NCBI GenBank assembly: GCA_047518265.1 | Contig: JAKZRG010000001.1 | Location: forward strand, 62,001-126,000 | Direction of reading: 5' to 3' | Source of the DNA: Oceanospirillum sp047518265 | GTDB lineage: Bacteria > Pseudomonadota > Gammaproteobacteria > Pseudomonadales > Halomonadaceae | DNA: 64,000 nucleotides | Shown here: positions 36,562 to 46,273 of the stretch, piece by piece | Numbering within the stretch: the first letter of the stretch is position 1 | Layout: each line of letters opens with the position of its first letter | Translations under genes and position numbers: made by a program | The notes under the pieces: generated by a model | Databases searched by the model: none | Told to the model about the DNA's origin: nothing | What the model saw: only the letters and a program-made list of their open reading frames with translations

Positions 36562-37025
36562 GATAAAAAGCCCTTTAAAGTAACTTCAAATAAACCATCC
36601 TGATCATCGGTTACTTTATAGTTAGCAATACAGTAGAGGTTGTCTCCGCGTTGCTTCATTCTGGTCACGTCCATCTCAATCTGAATATTTTCTGGGTTTC
36701 TGATCACCCGAACACTTTTAGTTTTACTTTCAATCATCCAGCCTTCTCGGGTTTTTTCTGGAAAACCGGCCCATACATGGGCATAAATAATCATCAATTG
36801 GGAGAGGAACTCTAAAGTAGAGAAAATAGTTAAATGAAAGCCGCCTTGATCTGTTCCAGAAACATAGGTGGAGGTCATCATCACTTTAGCTGTTAATCTC
36901 TTATCTTCTACTTGAATCTGTTCAATCTCCCAAGACTCCTGTTTTCTTCCTTGGTATAGGTAGTCGGAAAGCAAGCCTTTAATATCATCATGACTTAATG
37001 TAATGGCTTCTGTTTTATTGTTCAT
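36558..37025 (-). CDS. Hotdog-fold protein of unknown substrate
   Basis: A 155-residue protein. The central segment FHLTIFSTLEFLSQLMIIYAHVWAG looks like the long central helix of a hotdog fold, flanked by beta strands (TAKVMMTSTYV, QIEMDVTRMK, YCIANYKVT, LFEVTLKGFL), as in FabZ/FcoT-like thioesterases or dehydratases. No definite catalytic residue could be assigned. It overlaps the upstream ATP-grasp gene by 11 bases and the downstream P450 gene by 4, so it is a fixed part of this unit. An acyl-thioester or acyl-carrier role is an inference from the fold. Confidence 0.55.
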   Translation of the reverse strand: MNNKTEAITLSHDDIKGLLSDYLYQGRKQESWEIEQIQVEDKRLTAKVMMTSTYVSGTDQGGFHLTIFSTLEFLSQLMIIYAHVWAGFPEKTREGWMIESKTKSVRVIRNPENIQIEMDVTRMKQRGDNLYCIANYKVTDDQDGLFEVTLKGFLS

Positions 37026-38874
37026 TTAAAACTCGTTCTATAATGGTTGGAGTCTCATCTGGAGAGATACAGATTACTTTAACTTCAGTGGGGAAGTTAG
37101 ACTCTTTTAGAGTGGAGTAGCCAAATATGGGCCCTTGGCACATGTTGGTAAGCATGTTTGCTGTGCTAGAAAATAAGGATTTCTGAGTCATTTCAGAGAT
37201 GAATAACAGATCAAAATGATCGGTAGGAAAGCCCGTTTCTAGAATACTATTATCCGTGATAAAAATAATAGCTAACTCAACGGATGGATCATTTAATATA
37301 TTCTGTGCTGAGCTGTAGATATTATCTTTTGGTGTAGATATAACTCTGTTATTAATCATAATTGAGTTGTTACTAATAATACCTACACATAAATTAAGTT
37401 GAGTGTGAATTTTATGATGCCATGGGTTATCACTCAATTCACCTTGAATAACAATGATAGGGATGCGACCATTCTTTTCTATTAACTGATTTAATAGATA
37501 TTCGGGTAAATGAGGGGATAACTGAGGTTGAGCGTTTACTTCGCAGATCACCGCCCCACTTTCTAACCACGAGTGTCTAATATCAGGAATAAGTAAATCA
37601 ATACCAGCAAGATCTAATCGTAAAACCTTAGCGGCCCGTTCTGCTAGCGCAATATTATCTGGATGGGCTTGATCCAATACAGGAACCGGCCTGCCACCGG
37701 ATGCTACGTTGGCAGCTCTGCGCAGAGGAACAAAAACATCCTTATTTGGTATCGAGCCCAAAGTGAGGTTCTGTTCTGCTAATAATTCGTTGGCAATATT
37801 ATCCACTTCAATCACTTTAAGTAGTGAATTACTGCCCACAGGGCCTCGCTTGGGATCTGAATTGGTTATGGTCAGTAGTTCTTCAACTGTATGTTGCCCA
37901 TCACCGGTTACACCGCCAGGAACCCGATGAACGGCCCAGAAAACCTCTCCATGGAAGACCTGTAAGCGGTAGTCGTTGCCATAGAAGTGCTTTTCAACAA
38001 GGATTTTTTGAGAAATCTTTTGGACACTTTCAAATGCATCTTTAACCGCTTGGCTATTGGTCAGTTCTGTAAAAACGCCAAGGCCGCCATCTTTATCCGC
38101 AGGCTTAACAACAACTGGAAAGCGCAATGCTTCAGCAAGCTGAATTGCCGTTTCAGCACTATTGACTAAAGCATGTTTAGGAACAGGTAAGCCAAACTGA
38201 CTTAAAACCTGAGCAGTGGTTACTTTATTACGGGAGAGAGTAATTGAAATACCGGGGGTTTCATCGGTAAATGAACTATCTAATAGGCGAGAATTTTTCC
38301 CCCAGCCGTACTGATAGACATTGCCAGAAAAGCGCTTCCAGGGAATGTTTTTTGCATCCGCCGCTTTAATAAAATACTTACTATTAAGTCCAGATGGCGT
38401 GTAGTTTTTTAATTGTTTGATGAGTAACGGTAGATCCCTTTCGACTCTTGCTGTGCTTTTCTTCTCACAGATGAGATTAATAGATTGAATAATCCACTGA
38501 ATGATATTAACGCAAGGTGTATAAGTAGCATGTATCGTTGGTAATATAAGAGTGTACTGATGCTTTTTATGCTGTTCTTCAATACTTGCCTGGCTGAAGG
38601 TTGGCATATCCCCTGCCTCAAGTATTCCTTGGCTAGCATAAGCGATAAGGTCAATGATACTTTCAGCTTCGATCTCATTAGCCGGGAAGTTAGGTATGGT
38701 GTTGTTAAAGAAAAGAGAAACCGCTTTTATATGTTTTTTATTATGCCCTTGCCTAGATGATAGCTGAGCTATTACGCAGGGTTGCTGCCTGCCTGGAAGA
38801 TAGCCTGGGATATACTTGGTACTTGATATCGTAATCGCAGGACTAGTTTTTTTGGACGCAACAATTGTCTTCAA
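37015..38874 (-). CDS. Cyanophycin-synthetase-like ATP-grasp ligase without working Mur half (A)
   Basis: A 619-residue protein. It has a CphA-like N-terminal domain (about 1-190), then an ATP-grasp domain with GWGKNSR, SRNKVTTAQVL, PVVVKPADKDGGLGV, GNDYRLQVF, GGVTGDGQHTVEEL and PLRRAANVASGG, and the metal-binding EVNAQPQ end (about 470). The C-terminal 140 residues resemble a shrunken Mur-ligase centre without a P-loop. In cyanophycin synthetase the ATP-grasp part activates a carboxylate and joins an amino acid. The start is a TTG overlapping the stop of the next ATP-grasp gene (TTGA), with GAAGGG before it. No ATG alternative exists near the N-terminus. Confidence 0.8.
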   Translation of the reverse strand: MKTIVASKKTSPAITISSTKYIPGYLPGRQQPCVIAQLSSRQGHNKKHIKAVSLFFNNTIPNFPANEIEAESIIDLIAYASQGILEAGDMPTFSQASIEEQHKKHQYTLILPTIHATYTPCVNIIQWIIQSINLICEKKSTARVERDLPLLIKQLKNYTPSGLNSKYFIKAADAKNIPWKRFSGNVYQYGWGKNSRLLDSSFTDETPGISITLSRNKVTTAQVLSQFGLPVPKHALVNSAETAIQLAEALRFPVVVKPADKDGGLGVFTELTNSQAVKDAFESVQKISQKILVEKHFYGNDYRLQVFHGEVFWAVHRVPGGVTGDGQHTVEELLTITNSDPKRGPVGSNSLLKVIEVDNIANELLAEQNLTLGSIPNKDVFVPLRRAANVASGGRPVPVLDQAHPDNIALAERAAKVLRLDLAGIDLLIPDIRHSWLESGAVICEVNAQPQLSPHLPEYLLNQLIEKNGRIPIIVIQGELSDNPWHHKIHTQLNLCVGIISNNSIMINNRVISTPKDNIYSSAQNILNDPSVELAIIFITDNSILETGFPTDHFDLLFISEMTQKSLFSSTANMLTNMCQGPIFGYSTLKESNFPTEVKVICISPDETPTIIERVLNEQ

Positions 38875-40628
38875 ACCGATGACCCTTCGTTATTTGATTT
38901 ACATCTTTCAGTTTTTAAAACTAAAGCACTCTCTAAGACGGTTTGCCAAGGTTTTGGTATCTCTACATCTTGGACATCTAGGCTATCTATTTGATCAACA
39001 GGTAAACCAAACTGCATAATTTCTTTTAGACTACAAATTATAGTCAGAGATTGTAATATTTTATTACGGAGTAAAGACTTTACGGCAGGCCAGGCTTCAT
39101 TGTCACTAATCTGTAAAGCGGTTTCCGCAATACAGGCCTTTCCGGCACATGCCCAGCCTGCACCCGATGGCCACTCTTGTTGCTGTAACGCCTCTAAATA
39201 TCGAGGTAATTGCTTGTTCTCGGTTATTGTCAGGTTAATAGGGATACGTGCAGGTTGGTCACCCAGAATATGTTGACCGACTTTGATTGGGTCTGCACCG
39301 GCGGCGATCATAGCGTCTAAACCCGGTGTAGTATTGAGCTCGATAAAAGCACCGTTGACTTCTGTCCAGCTACGACTGATATCTGTGGTGATATAGTCTA
39401 AACCCAATGTTTTTATACCGGTACTTTGCGCCAGCATCTCTGCTATTTGACGGATATCAGGATGAAGCTTTGAGCTAAAATCTGTACAAAGGCCGCCTTG
39501 TGATAGGTTTGCAACACTGCGCAGCGTCACCTTTTTCTGTTTAGGTAGTATGGTATCCAATGTGACTTGTTGTTGGTTCAACTGCTCGGTAAGTATTTGA
39601 TCAAAGGCGATGGGGCGCAAGTAACGGCTTTTTACTATATTAGAGGATCGTCCAATATTAAGTCGGTGAATGAGCTGAGTAATGGTTTGCTGTCCATCAC
39701 CAATGATATAAGAAGGTTCTCGACGTATTGTTGCTATTAATTGACCGTTAACGACTAATAAACGGTAATCATCACCAGGAACAAAGGCTTCAACCATAAT
39801 AGCATCTTGGCTAAATTGACGGGCAGAATTAAAACCAGATTGTAAACCCTCATGAGAATTAATATTCGCCGTAACACCTTTTCCACCTCCTAAGCTGACG
39901 GGTTTGGTCACGCAGGGCCAACCAATTTTTTCAGCTGCTTGCTTTAATTCACTAGAATCTTTGATTAATACATGAGGCGGGTAAGGTACTCCAAGAGCAC
40001 GAAATAATGATTTGCTAAGAGGCTTAGAACTAGACACCTTACTACCATAATGACCATCGTCATTTGATGCAGATTCCATAAACACTCGGCTTTTACTGCC
40101 CCAGCCAAACTGCCATAAACGGGCTTCAGGTAGAAAGGGTAGAAAGGGGATATTGTGAGCCCGTGCAGCCTGCATCAGAATCTGGGCCTGGTAATCAGGG
40201 TGCCTTTGCCGACATTGAATCCAGAGTTTATTTAAGGCTTTCTGTGTCTGTTGCGCCTGCTTTTGGTTGATTAAGGTGTTAAGCGCTAGTTCTAGAGCGT
40301 GTCGTGCAATGCTTGGATCATGAAACTCCAACCATAATTGGGTCTTTCCCTTTCTGTTTACTACACCAGCGTAATGTAAAAAACCACGTACTTCATTGAG
40401 AGCCGCTAAAGCCCATTGTGACGCTGTTTCTAGTAACCGCTCTTGACCTTCAGAGTGCGAAGATTTTTCATTGATAAACCACTCAGGGAACTGAGCTTTC
40501 AAGTGAAGACATAAGTCATCCGCTTTTTGTATCAGTACTTCTGGCAATGCTATTTCCGCAACAATTACTGGAGCGGGAGCATAGGTATTTGGTCCATAAT
40601 AAATCGAAAGATAATTTATGTTTATCAT
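38871..40628 (-). CDS. Cyanophycin-synthetase-like ATP-grasp ligase without working Mur half (B)
   Basis: A 585-residue paralogue of its two neighbours. The N-terminal IYYGPNTYAPAPVIVAEI segment is the clearest CphA-type N-domain of the three. The ATP-grasp domain shows GWGSKSRVFMES, GWPCVTKPVSLGGGKGVTA, GDDYRLLVVNGQLIATIRR, SYIIGDGQQTITQLI, LRSVANLSQGG and ends ELNTTPGLD instead of the usual EvNaqPG. The last 100 residues are a reduced Mur-ligase-like piece without nucleotide loop. It should activate carboxylates with ATP; substrate unknown. It lies 51 bp after the full-length paralogue and overlaps the following ATP-grasp gene. Confidence 0.8.
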   Translation of the reverse strand: MININYLSIYYGPNTYAPAPVIVAEIALPEVLIQKADDLCLHLKAQFPEWFINEKSSHSEGQERLLETASQWALAALNEVRGFLHYAGVVNRKGKTQLWLEFHDPSIARHALELALNTLINQKQAQQTQKALNKLWIQCRQRHPDYQAQILMQAARAHNIPFLPFLPEARLWQFGWGSKSRVFMESASNDDGHYGSKVSSSKPLSKSLFRALGVPYPPHVLIKDSSELKQAAEKIGWPCVTKPVSLGGGKGVTANINSHEGLQSGFNSARQFSQDAIMVEAFVPGDDYRLLVVNGQLIATIRREPSYIIGDGQQTITQLIHRLNIGRSSNIVKSRYLRPIAFDQILTEQLNQQQVTLDTILPKQKKVTLRSVANLSQGGLCTDFSSKLHPDIRQIAEMLAQSTGIKTLGLDYITTDISRSWTEVNGAFIELNTTPGLDAMIAAGADPIKVGQHILGDQPARIPINLTITENKQLPRYLEALQQQEWPSGAGWACAGKACIAETALQISDNEAWPAVKSLLRNKILQSLTIICSLKEIMQFGLPVDQIDSLDVQDVEIPKPWQTVLESALVLKTERCKSNNEGSSV

Positions 40629-40679
40629 GCTTTAGCAGGTCTCAATCCTTTAGTGCTATACAAGAAAAGTGTTGTCTTT

Positions 40680-43328
40680 TTATAAAGCCGTTTCCAGTAG
40701 AGGGAATTTATCTAAATCGGTTAGGCTAACCAATAAGTCTCCGGGCTGGCTTATGTTAATGGCTTCTTGTACCGCTGCTTCCAGATTATCCTGAATAATG
40801 ATCTGTTTGTCGGATACGCCATGTTCAATAAGAGTTTTATGATAAAAATTTAGCATTTCAGCAACAGGTTCATCACTTGTATATTCATTGCTTTTTATCA
40901 AAACGGGGGACTGGCAGCTTAAAATAAATTCATCAAAGAGTTCTGCCAGTAAAGGGGCGACTTGCTCTATATGTTTATGAGAACGATTACCGATACTGGT
41001 GCTTAGTAGGCGACATTTTCCAGTAACAGGCAGTTGTGCTACTGATTGGCAGAGTGTACTGACACTGTCAGGGTTATGGGCAAAGTCTAATAATACTTGA
41101 AAAGGGTAGCCTTCAATAAAGTTATAGCGGCCGGGGCTCTGTTCAATCGTATTATGGAAGCTTGTTAAGGATTGAGTAATACACTCTGTTGTTATGCCCA
41201 TTGCCCAAGCAAGAGCTGCTGAAAATAAGCCATTAATTTCATTGACTTGGAATATACCCTTGCATGTTGCCGGTATGTCATCTATTGGCATAATAGGGGT
41301 TTGTTGAGCGCTTTCGGCAAAGACCATCCAGTTTATGCCTTTATGCTGCTGCATAAAGACGGCTTTTCCCCCTTGATATAAGTGCTGACGTAATGAGATA
41401 GATGAAGCGTTACGAGCAACCATTATTAGCTCTGGGGCATTAGTTTTTTTTGCAATACGTAGAGCAACACGGAGGCAGCGAGGGTCTTCAGCATTAATAA
41501 CAATTGCTTTACGGGTGCGTTCTAAAACATTGGCTTTGACTTGTGCCATTTTGTCTAGGCTGTTGATTCCATATTCACCAATATGGTCATCCTGAATATT
41601 AAGTAGGGCGGATACATCATAATAATCACAGGGATGACCAAAAATAATAAGACCCTTTCGAGGCATTTCGATAACAGCGGCCTCTATTGCGGGATCCTGT
41701 AATATGATCTTACCGCCAGGTTGTCCTGACAGATTATCATGACTGATTTTATTGTGACCTAACCACACGCCACTGGTTGTTGTTAGTCCGGTATTTTTGC
41801 CGCTTTGCATCAGGATATGATGCAGCATATGGGATACGGTACTTTTACCATTGCTGCCAGTAATAGCCGCTGTAGGAATTCGGCTGGGTTGATTAGCAAA
41901 AAATTGATCTAAAATCTCACCGTTAATATCCCTATGGGGAGCCCCTAACCAGTGGGGCCGGAAACCTGGTTGAGCATTGATTTCACAAATGGCTCCGCCT
42001 ACCTCATGCCAGGAACGGGTAATATCAGGGCAAAGAAAATCAACACCCGCTATATCTAGACCAATGATACGTGCCGCACGTTCTGCGAGAGCTTTATTAT
42101 CGGGATGAACCTTATCACTGAAATCAATTGCTGTACCTCCAGTACTAATATTGGCCGTTCTGCGTAAAGGTACAGATTGATTCTCAGAGGGGATGCTATC
42201 TGGTGTCAGAGCTTGTTCGGATAGGCAAGTTAAGGCTTCATCATCAAGAGAAAGAGCGATTAACATACTTCGCTTATTATTACTTCTGCGGGGATCTTTG
42301 TTCGTTTGATCTATGAGCTGTTTTACCGTTTGCACTCCATCTCCAGTAATACAGCCGGGAATACGTTGAGTGCACATAATCAGCTGACCTTTAACAACCA
42401 GCATACGATAGTCGTGCCCCGGAACATGTTTCTCGATAATGACATGGCCTTTACTGTATTTTTCGGCCTCATCATAAGCCTGCTTTAACAATGCTTCATT
42501 TTGAATATTAGGAACAACCGCAAAGCCCTGATCTTGATTACCTGGTTTAATCACTACAGGCCAACCCCATTTTTCAGCCTGTTTAACGGCAGACGGCCAA
42601 TTAACAGCAACCGCTGACGTCGGTACAGGCAGAGCAGAGCTCTGTAATAGCTGGTTTGTTTGTGATTTGTTGCGAGCAATACGTGTTGCTATATTGCCTG
42701 TTTGGCTGGTAAAACTGCTATCAAAAGAGATACGGTGGCAGCCCCAGCCTAAGTGCAGAAATCCATGTGAAAAGTTCACTGGAATATTACGTTGATAAGC
42801 CGCTTGTGCAAAACGTAGTCCATTCGGTGCGAGGCCTCCCAGTGATTTCTTCTCAATCCAACGTACTCGCTCTTTGGTTAAGCCGGTAACCATTTTTTCC
42901 TCAGGCTCTGTTTGTGTCCATAATAATAGATGCCGCAATGCCAGCGACAAGGCCTCCTTAAAGACTTCTTCTCTCTGCCAGGGAAGTACGAGGGTGATAT
43001 GGTTTTTCCCCTGAGATAATACCCTCCCCTGAAATACGGGATCTCTTGCCCAACGTTGAAAGGCGATAGTCAGGGCTATTGTCCAGTGCGCAAAGGTATT
43101 GTTTGGCATCTGTTTGTATAAAAAAGCCCCTGGCCAATCTGCTATTTCGATTTGCCAAAGTGGATCCGCAGGATTTAAAGTCGGTATTTTTTCAACCAAA
43201 TTTTCTGGCTGTATCCAACTTTGGATCTCATCGTCAGTTACGAGCGTAACAACGGCACTATTTTGTAAAAGACCAGAATGATTGCCGGGAAAAAAGCGCA
43301 GCTCTTTAATATCTATGCGGGAGATCAT
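40680..43328 (-). CDS. Full-length cyanophycin-synthetase-like protein (ATP-grasp plus Mur ligase)
   Basis: An 882-residue protein with the whole CphA layout: N-terminal domain (1-210), ATP-grasp (about 215-480; GWGCHRISFDSSF, PVVIKPGNQDQGFAV, GHDYRMLVVKG, GCITGDGVQTVKQLI, PLRRTANISTGG, EINAQPGFRPHW) and Mur-ligase half with P-loop GSNGKST (about 488), NIQDDHIGEYG and LDFAHNPDS. Cyanophycin synthetase adds Asp and Arg alternately using these two sites. No cyanophycinase or polymer-storage gene lies nearby, and the gene is inside an adhesin locus, so true cyanophycin synthesis is doubtful. AGGTAACGAT gives the ribosome site. The closest characterised relatives should be CphA enzymes. Confidence 0.85.
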   Translation of the reverse strand: MISRIDIKELRFFPGNHSGLLQNSAVVTLVTDDEIQSWIQPENLVEKIPTLNPADPLWQIEIADWPGAFLYKQMPNNTFAHWTIALTIAFQRWARDPVFQGRVLSQGKNHITLVLPWQREEVFKEALSLALRHLLLWTQTEPEEKMVTGLTKERVRWIEKKSLGGLAPNGLRFAQAAYQRNIPVNFSHGFLHLGWGCHRISFDSSFTSQTGNIATRIARNKSQTNQLLQSSALPVPTSAVAVNWPSAVKQAEKWGWPVVIKPGNQDQGFAVVPNIQNEALLKQAYDEAEKYSKGHVIIEKHVPGHDYRMLVVKGQLIMCTQRIPGCITGDGVQTVKQLIDQTNKDPRRSNNKRSMLIALSLDDEALTCLSEQALTPDSIPSENQSVPLRRTANISTGGTAIDFSDKVHPDNKALAERAARIIGLDIAGVDFLCPDITRSWHEVGGAICEINAQPGFRPHWLGAPHRDINGEILDQFFANQPSRIPTAAITGSNGKSTVSHMLHHILMQSGKNTGLTTTSGVWLGHNKISHDNLSGQPGGKIILQDPAIEAAVIEMPRKGLIIFGHPCDYYDVSALLNIQDDHIGEYGINSLDKMAQVKANVLERTRKAIVINAEDPRCLRVALRIAKKTNAPELIMVARNASSISLRQHLYQGGKAVFMQQHKGINWMVFAESAQQTPIMPIDDIPATCKGIFQVNEINGLFSAALAWAMGITTECITQSLTSFHNTIEQSPGRYNFIEGYPFQVLLDFAHNPDSVSTLCQSVAQLPVTGKCRLLSTSIGNRSHKHIEQVAPLLAELFDEFILSCQSPVLIKSNEYTSDEPVAEMLNFYHKTLIEHGVSDKQIIIQDNLEAAVQEAINISQPGDLLVSLTDLDKFPLLETAL

Positions 43329-43413
43329 ATCGTTACCTGTACCATAAAAAGTGCCTTTTTTTTAAACTATACTGGCGGTGTTATACTTTTCAGTCTGTTG
43401 CTATGACTTGGAC

Positions 43414-46116
43414 TTAAAGTGATGCTGAGTCATTACTGGTCATAAATTGCAGCATTTTGTCATCAAAATCGAATAACTCTTTTTGTGTTTCGTCTGATGC
43501 CTCTTTGACTTTGGATACTTTATGTTTTTTATCCAACTTGGATTGTAAAGCTTGCGCTTTATTAACTTCACCTGTGAACTCATAGGCTTTTAACAGGTTT
43601 TGTTTCCATTCCTGATGCCAGGGGGCTTTCTCTACTGCTTTTTCGATAAACTCAATACCGGCCTGAGTATGCTCTTTTTGAAGGTATATCAGTCCGATCA
43701 TGTAGGTACAGGCAGCATGATTTGGGTTGTGATGTAACATCTTCTTAAAACTGAGTTCGGCTCCATCTAAGTCTCCTTGGCGATACAGATCAACCCCTTT
43801 TGTCAAAAAACCTGGTTCAGGTAAGGAGAGCATATCGCTAATAGGGTTGGACTCAATTTTGGCGTTAGTGCCCTTAATCAGTGGCGCGAGGTACTGCTGA
43901 TAGCGCATCCACTTGGCTTTTGATGTTTTGTAAATAGGCTGACGGACTTGCCAGACGCTGGCAGTTTTAACGGTACGTTCCAATTCATTAAATTTCAGCA
44001 CTTCAGGCTGCCAATCAACACCAATATAGTTCAGCATCTTACGGGCCGAGCCTTCTAGGTCTTCTACTACATCTTCGTAATTGATTTCCAAGATCTCACC
44101 GGGGAAGGTTTGATGCCAGTGATGCATTAACAGATTGTGATCAGCCAATTGTTGACCAATATCTTCAAGGTCATAGGCAAAACCCATACCGCCATGTTTA
44201 GCCTGATAGTCGGTAAAGAAATTCGACATGGCAATATCCCTTGGATCACGCCGTACGGAGATTATTTTGGCCTTAGGGAATAAAAACTTAATCAGTCCAA
44301 TATTTTCAAAATTGTGCGGTAACTTATCCACAACGTGTTTCGCATCAGGAGCGTATTCCTGCAGCTCTTTTAACACATTATTGGCGATGCCTTGAGTGAT
44401 ATGAGGCGTAAGATCATCAACGCAGTCGGGGTAAGATCTGCCAGAGCCTGCATGTTTCTCCCAGCGACGTAAACCTTGCGCAACTTGGGGTATAACACCC
44501 AGTTCACCGGCACCAAAAATGTCGCTATGTCCTGAAAGGATCTGTTCTATCAAAGTGGTGCCTGAGCGAGGCATGCCTAGGACATAGACGGGAAGTGTGG
44601 AGTTCACGCCGCATGCTGTTCTGTGTTCATACAGCGCCTTACTGAAACGGGCTCGGATACGTGCACAGTTATTGCGATGTTTCTGGCCATCGTAGGGTAA
44701 AAATTTACGGCTGGCTCTATTGGCCTGCTGTGCCAGCTCAAAGGCTTTGTCGTAGTTTTTGCGTTTTTCCCAGGCAGAGGCTAACTGAAACAAGATACCG
44801 GAACGCATTTTTCCTTCTAAACTGGGACGTTGCGCAGCAAACTCCATCTTATGCAGCGTTTCTTCATCTTCAGGAAATTGCCGGGCATTAATCAGTGCCG
44901 AGTAACCTCGTAATGGATCAACTTCCTTTATACGTTCAAATAAGCCTATAGCGTCGTCAATTTTTCCCTGATGCATATATTGTTGGGCAAGGCTTTGAAG
45001 TGCCGGGGTAAAATAAGGGAAATCAATCAGTATTTCTTTGAACAGTTTTTCAGACTGCTCAACGTTTTCTTCATGGTTTTCTACTTGTGCTAACGCATTT
45101 TTTGCCTGAGCGCGCAGATGAGCAACTGTTTGTGCAGAATAGTCATCGTTTTCTTCCAATTGATGGGTTAATGCGACGGCTTTTTCTGCGGCTTTACGGG
45201 CCTGTTTATCAAGGCGACGCAGAGAGGCACCGGAGAGCTGTATCCAAAGTGAAGGGTTATCCTTATCCCATCGAACGGCTCGACGCAGCAAGTTGATAGC
45301 CTGCATGAAGTGTCCCTGCACGAGCTGAAGCTCAGCAAGTAATATGCACAGAGAGCTGTTCTCTTGATGGCTTTTTAGTTGTTCTCGCAAATACTCGGTG
45401 GCAGATATGTGTTGGTCAATTTCGGCTAGTTGATTCACATATTGTTTAACCCAAGGAAACCAGTTGCTTTCTTCTGATTGATCTTGCTGCAATCTTAACC
45501 AACCTTCGGCTAATTCCGATTGCTCCGTCACTATCCAAAGTCGCAGTTGTACTGAGCGTATTAAATTAAGGTAGAGGTTTTCTTGTGCTTCGCTCAGGTC
45601 GATAGGTTGTTGTTCTAGCTGTTGTGCCGCATTTTCCAATATCTGTTCTACCAGATCATAATTCTGGTTATTAAGATGCAGTAAAGCCAGATTAACCAGA
45701 ATAGAAACCCGATAAGGTTCGAGCATGAGGGCTTGCTCATAATACTGTTGAGCTTTTTCCGGCTCTCCTAACATCATGGCACAGTAACCCTGGCGAGCGA
45801 TGGCTAGGGTATGATTGGGCTGCATTTCCAGTGCTTTTATGAGTAGCTCTTCTGCAGCTTCAAAGCGCATCATTAATATTAATACTGCAGCCAAATCCGT
45901 TAACGCATAAGCATCAAACTTAGCTTGCTGCTGCTGTGCCAGTTGTAACCAATTTTCCGCAATGGCTTTATGGTCTAGATGGGCATGGGCCAGAGCAATT
46001 AGAGGGAGGTAGGCAACATCACGTTCATTAAACCAAGCCTCCTCCGCTTGAGCTTGAAGGGCTAAGAATTGTTGCTGTTCTGCCAATTGGCGAAGGAGTA
46101 CTAATAAAGGTGACAT
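43414..46116 (-). CDS. TPR-repeat sulfotransferase
   Basis: A 900-residue protein. Residues 1 to about 490 are TPR-like helical repeats (for example LEMQPNHTLAIARQGYCAMMLGEPEKAQQYYEQAL). A sulfotransferase domain follows with the 5'-PAPS loop VLGMPRSGTTLIEQILSGH (about 512) and the 3'-phosphate motif ISVRRDPRDIAMSNFF (about 625), and more TPRs end the protein. This domain pair resembles tyrosylprotein sulfotransferase-like enzymes, so a protein substrate is plausible, the adhesin being the nearest candidate. I start at the Met at 46116, since the frame to 46176 opens only with TTG and no ribosome site; neither site is strong. It follows the adhesin by about 200 bp. Confidence 0.82.
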   Translation of the reverse strand: MSPLLVLLRQLAEQQQFLALQAQAEEAWFNERDVAYLPLIALAHAHLDHKAIAENWLQLAQQQQAKFDAYALTDLAAVLILMMRFEAAEELLIKALEMQPNHTLAIARQGYCAMMLGEPEKAQQYYEQALMLEPYRVSILVNLALLHLNNQNYDLVEQILENAAQQLEQQPIDLSEAQENLYLNLIRSVQLRLWIVTEQSELAEGWLRLQQDQSEESNWFPWVKQYVNQLAEIDQHISATEYLREQLKSHQENSSLCILLAELQLVQGHFMQAINLLRRAVRWDKDNPSLWIQLSGASLRRLDKQARKAAEKAVALTHQLEENDDYSAQTVAHLRAQAKNALAQVENHEENVEQSEKLFKEILIDFPYFTPALQSLAQQYMHQGKIDDAIGLFERIKEVDPLRGYSALINARQFPEDEETLHKMEFAAQRPSLEGKMRSGILFQLASAWEKRKNYDKAFELAQQANRASRKFLPYDGQKHRNNCARIRARFSKALYEHRTACGVNSTLPVYVLGMPRSGTTLIEQILSGHSDIFGAGELGVIPQVAQGLRRWEKHAGSGRSYPDCVDDLTPHITQGIANNVLKELQEYAPDAKHVVDKLPHNFENIGLIKFLFPKAKIISVRRDPRDIAMSNFFTDYQAKHGGMGFAYDLEDIGQQLADHNLLMHHWHQTFPGEILEINYEDVVEDLEGSARKMLNYIGVDWQPEVLKFNELERTVKTASVWQVRQPIYKTSKAKWMRYQQYLAPLIKGTNAKIESNPISDMLSLPEPGFLTKGVDLYRQGDLDGAELSFKKMLHHNPNHAACTYMIGLIYLQKEHTQAGIEFIEKAVEKAPWHQEWKQNLLKAYEFTGEVNKAQALQSKLDKKHKVSKVKEASDETQKELFDFDDKMLQFMTSNDSASL

Positions 46117-46206
46117 ATTTACAATCTGATTGTTGAGGGTTGGATCTAGGACAATATCTATCGATAAGAAGGGCAAGAGTCATAGAATCTTATCAGGATA
46201 CAAATA

Positions 46207-46229
46207 AATGGGCAGAAAGACTGCCCATT
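46207..46229 (-). terminator. Attenuator-like hairpin after the adhesin gene
   Basis: AATGGGCAG/CTGCCCATT form a perfect 9-bp stem with a 5-base loop; on the minus strand it is followed by TATTTG. This may stop part of the transcripts after the adhesin gene so that the structural gene is made in excess of the downstream enzymes. A second stem lies at 46274-46304. Confidence 0.5.
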
Positions 46230-46273
46230 CGGTTGTAGTGATAGAATTATTATTTGACTAAAAATAATAAGAG

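Noticed and set aside
40680..43328. Simple cyanophycin synthesis operon
   Set aside because: No cyanophycinase or isoaspartyl dipeptidase is present, there are two extra ATP-grasp paralogues, and all genes are embedded in a secretion locus.
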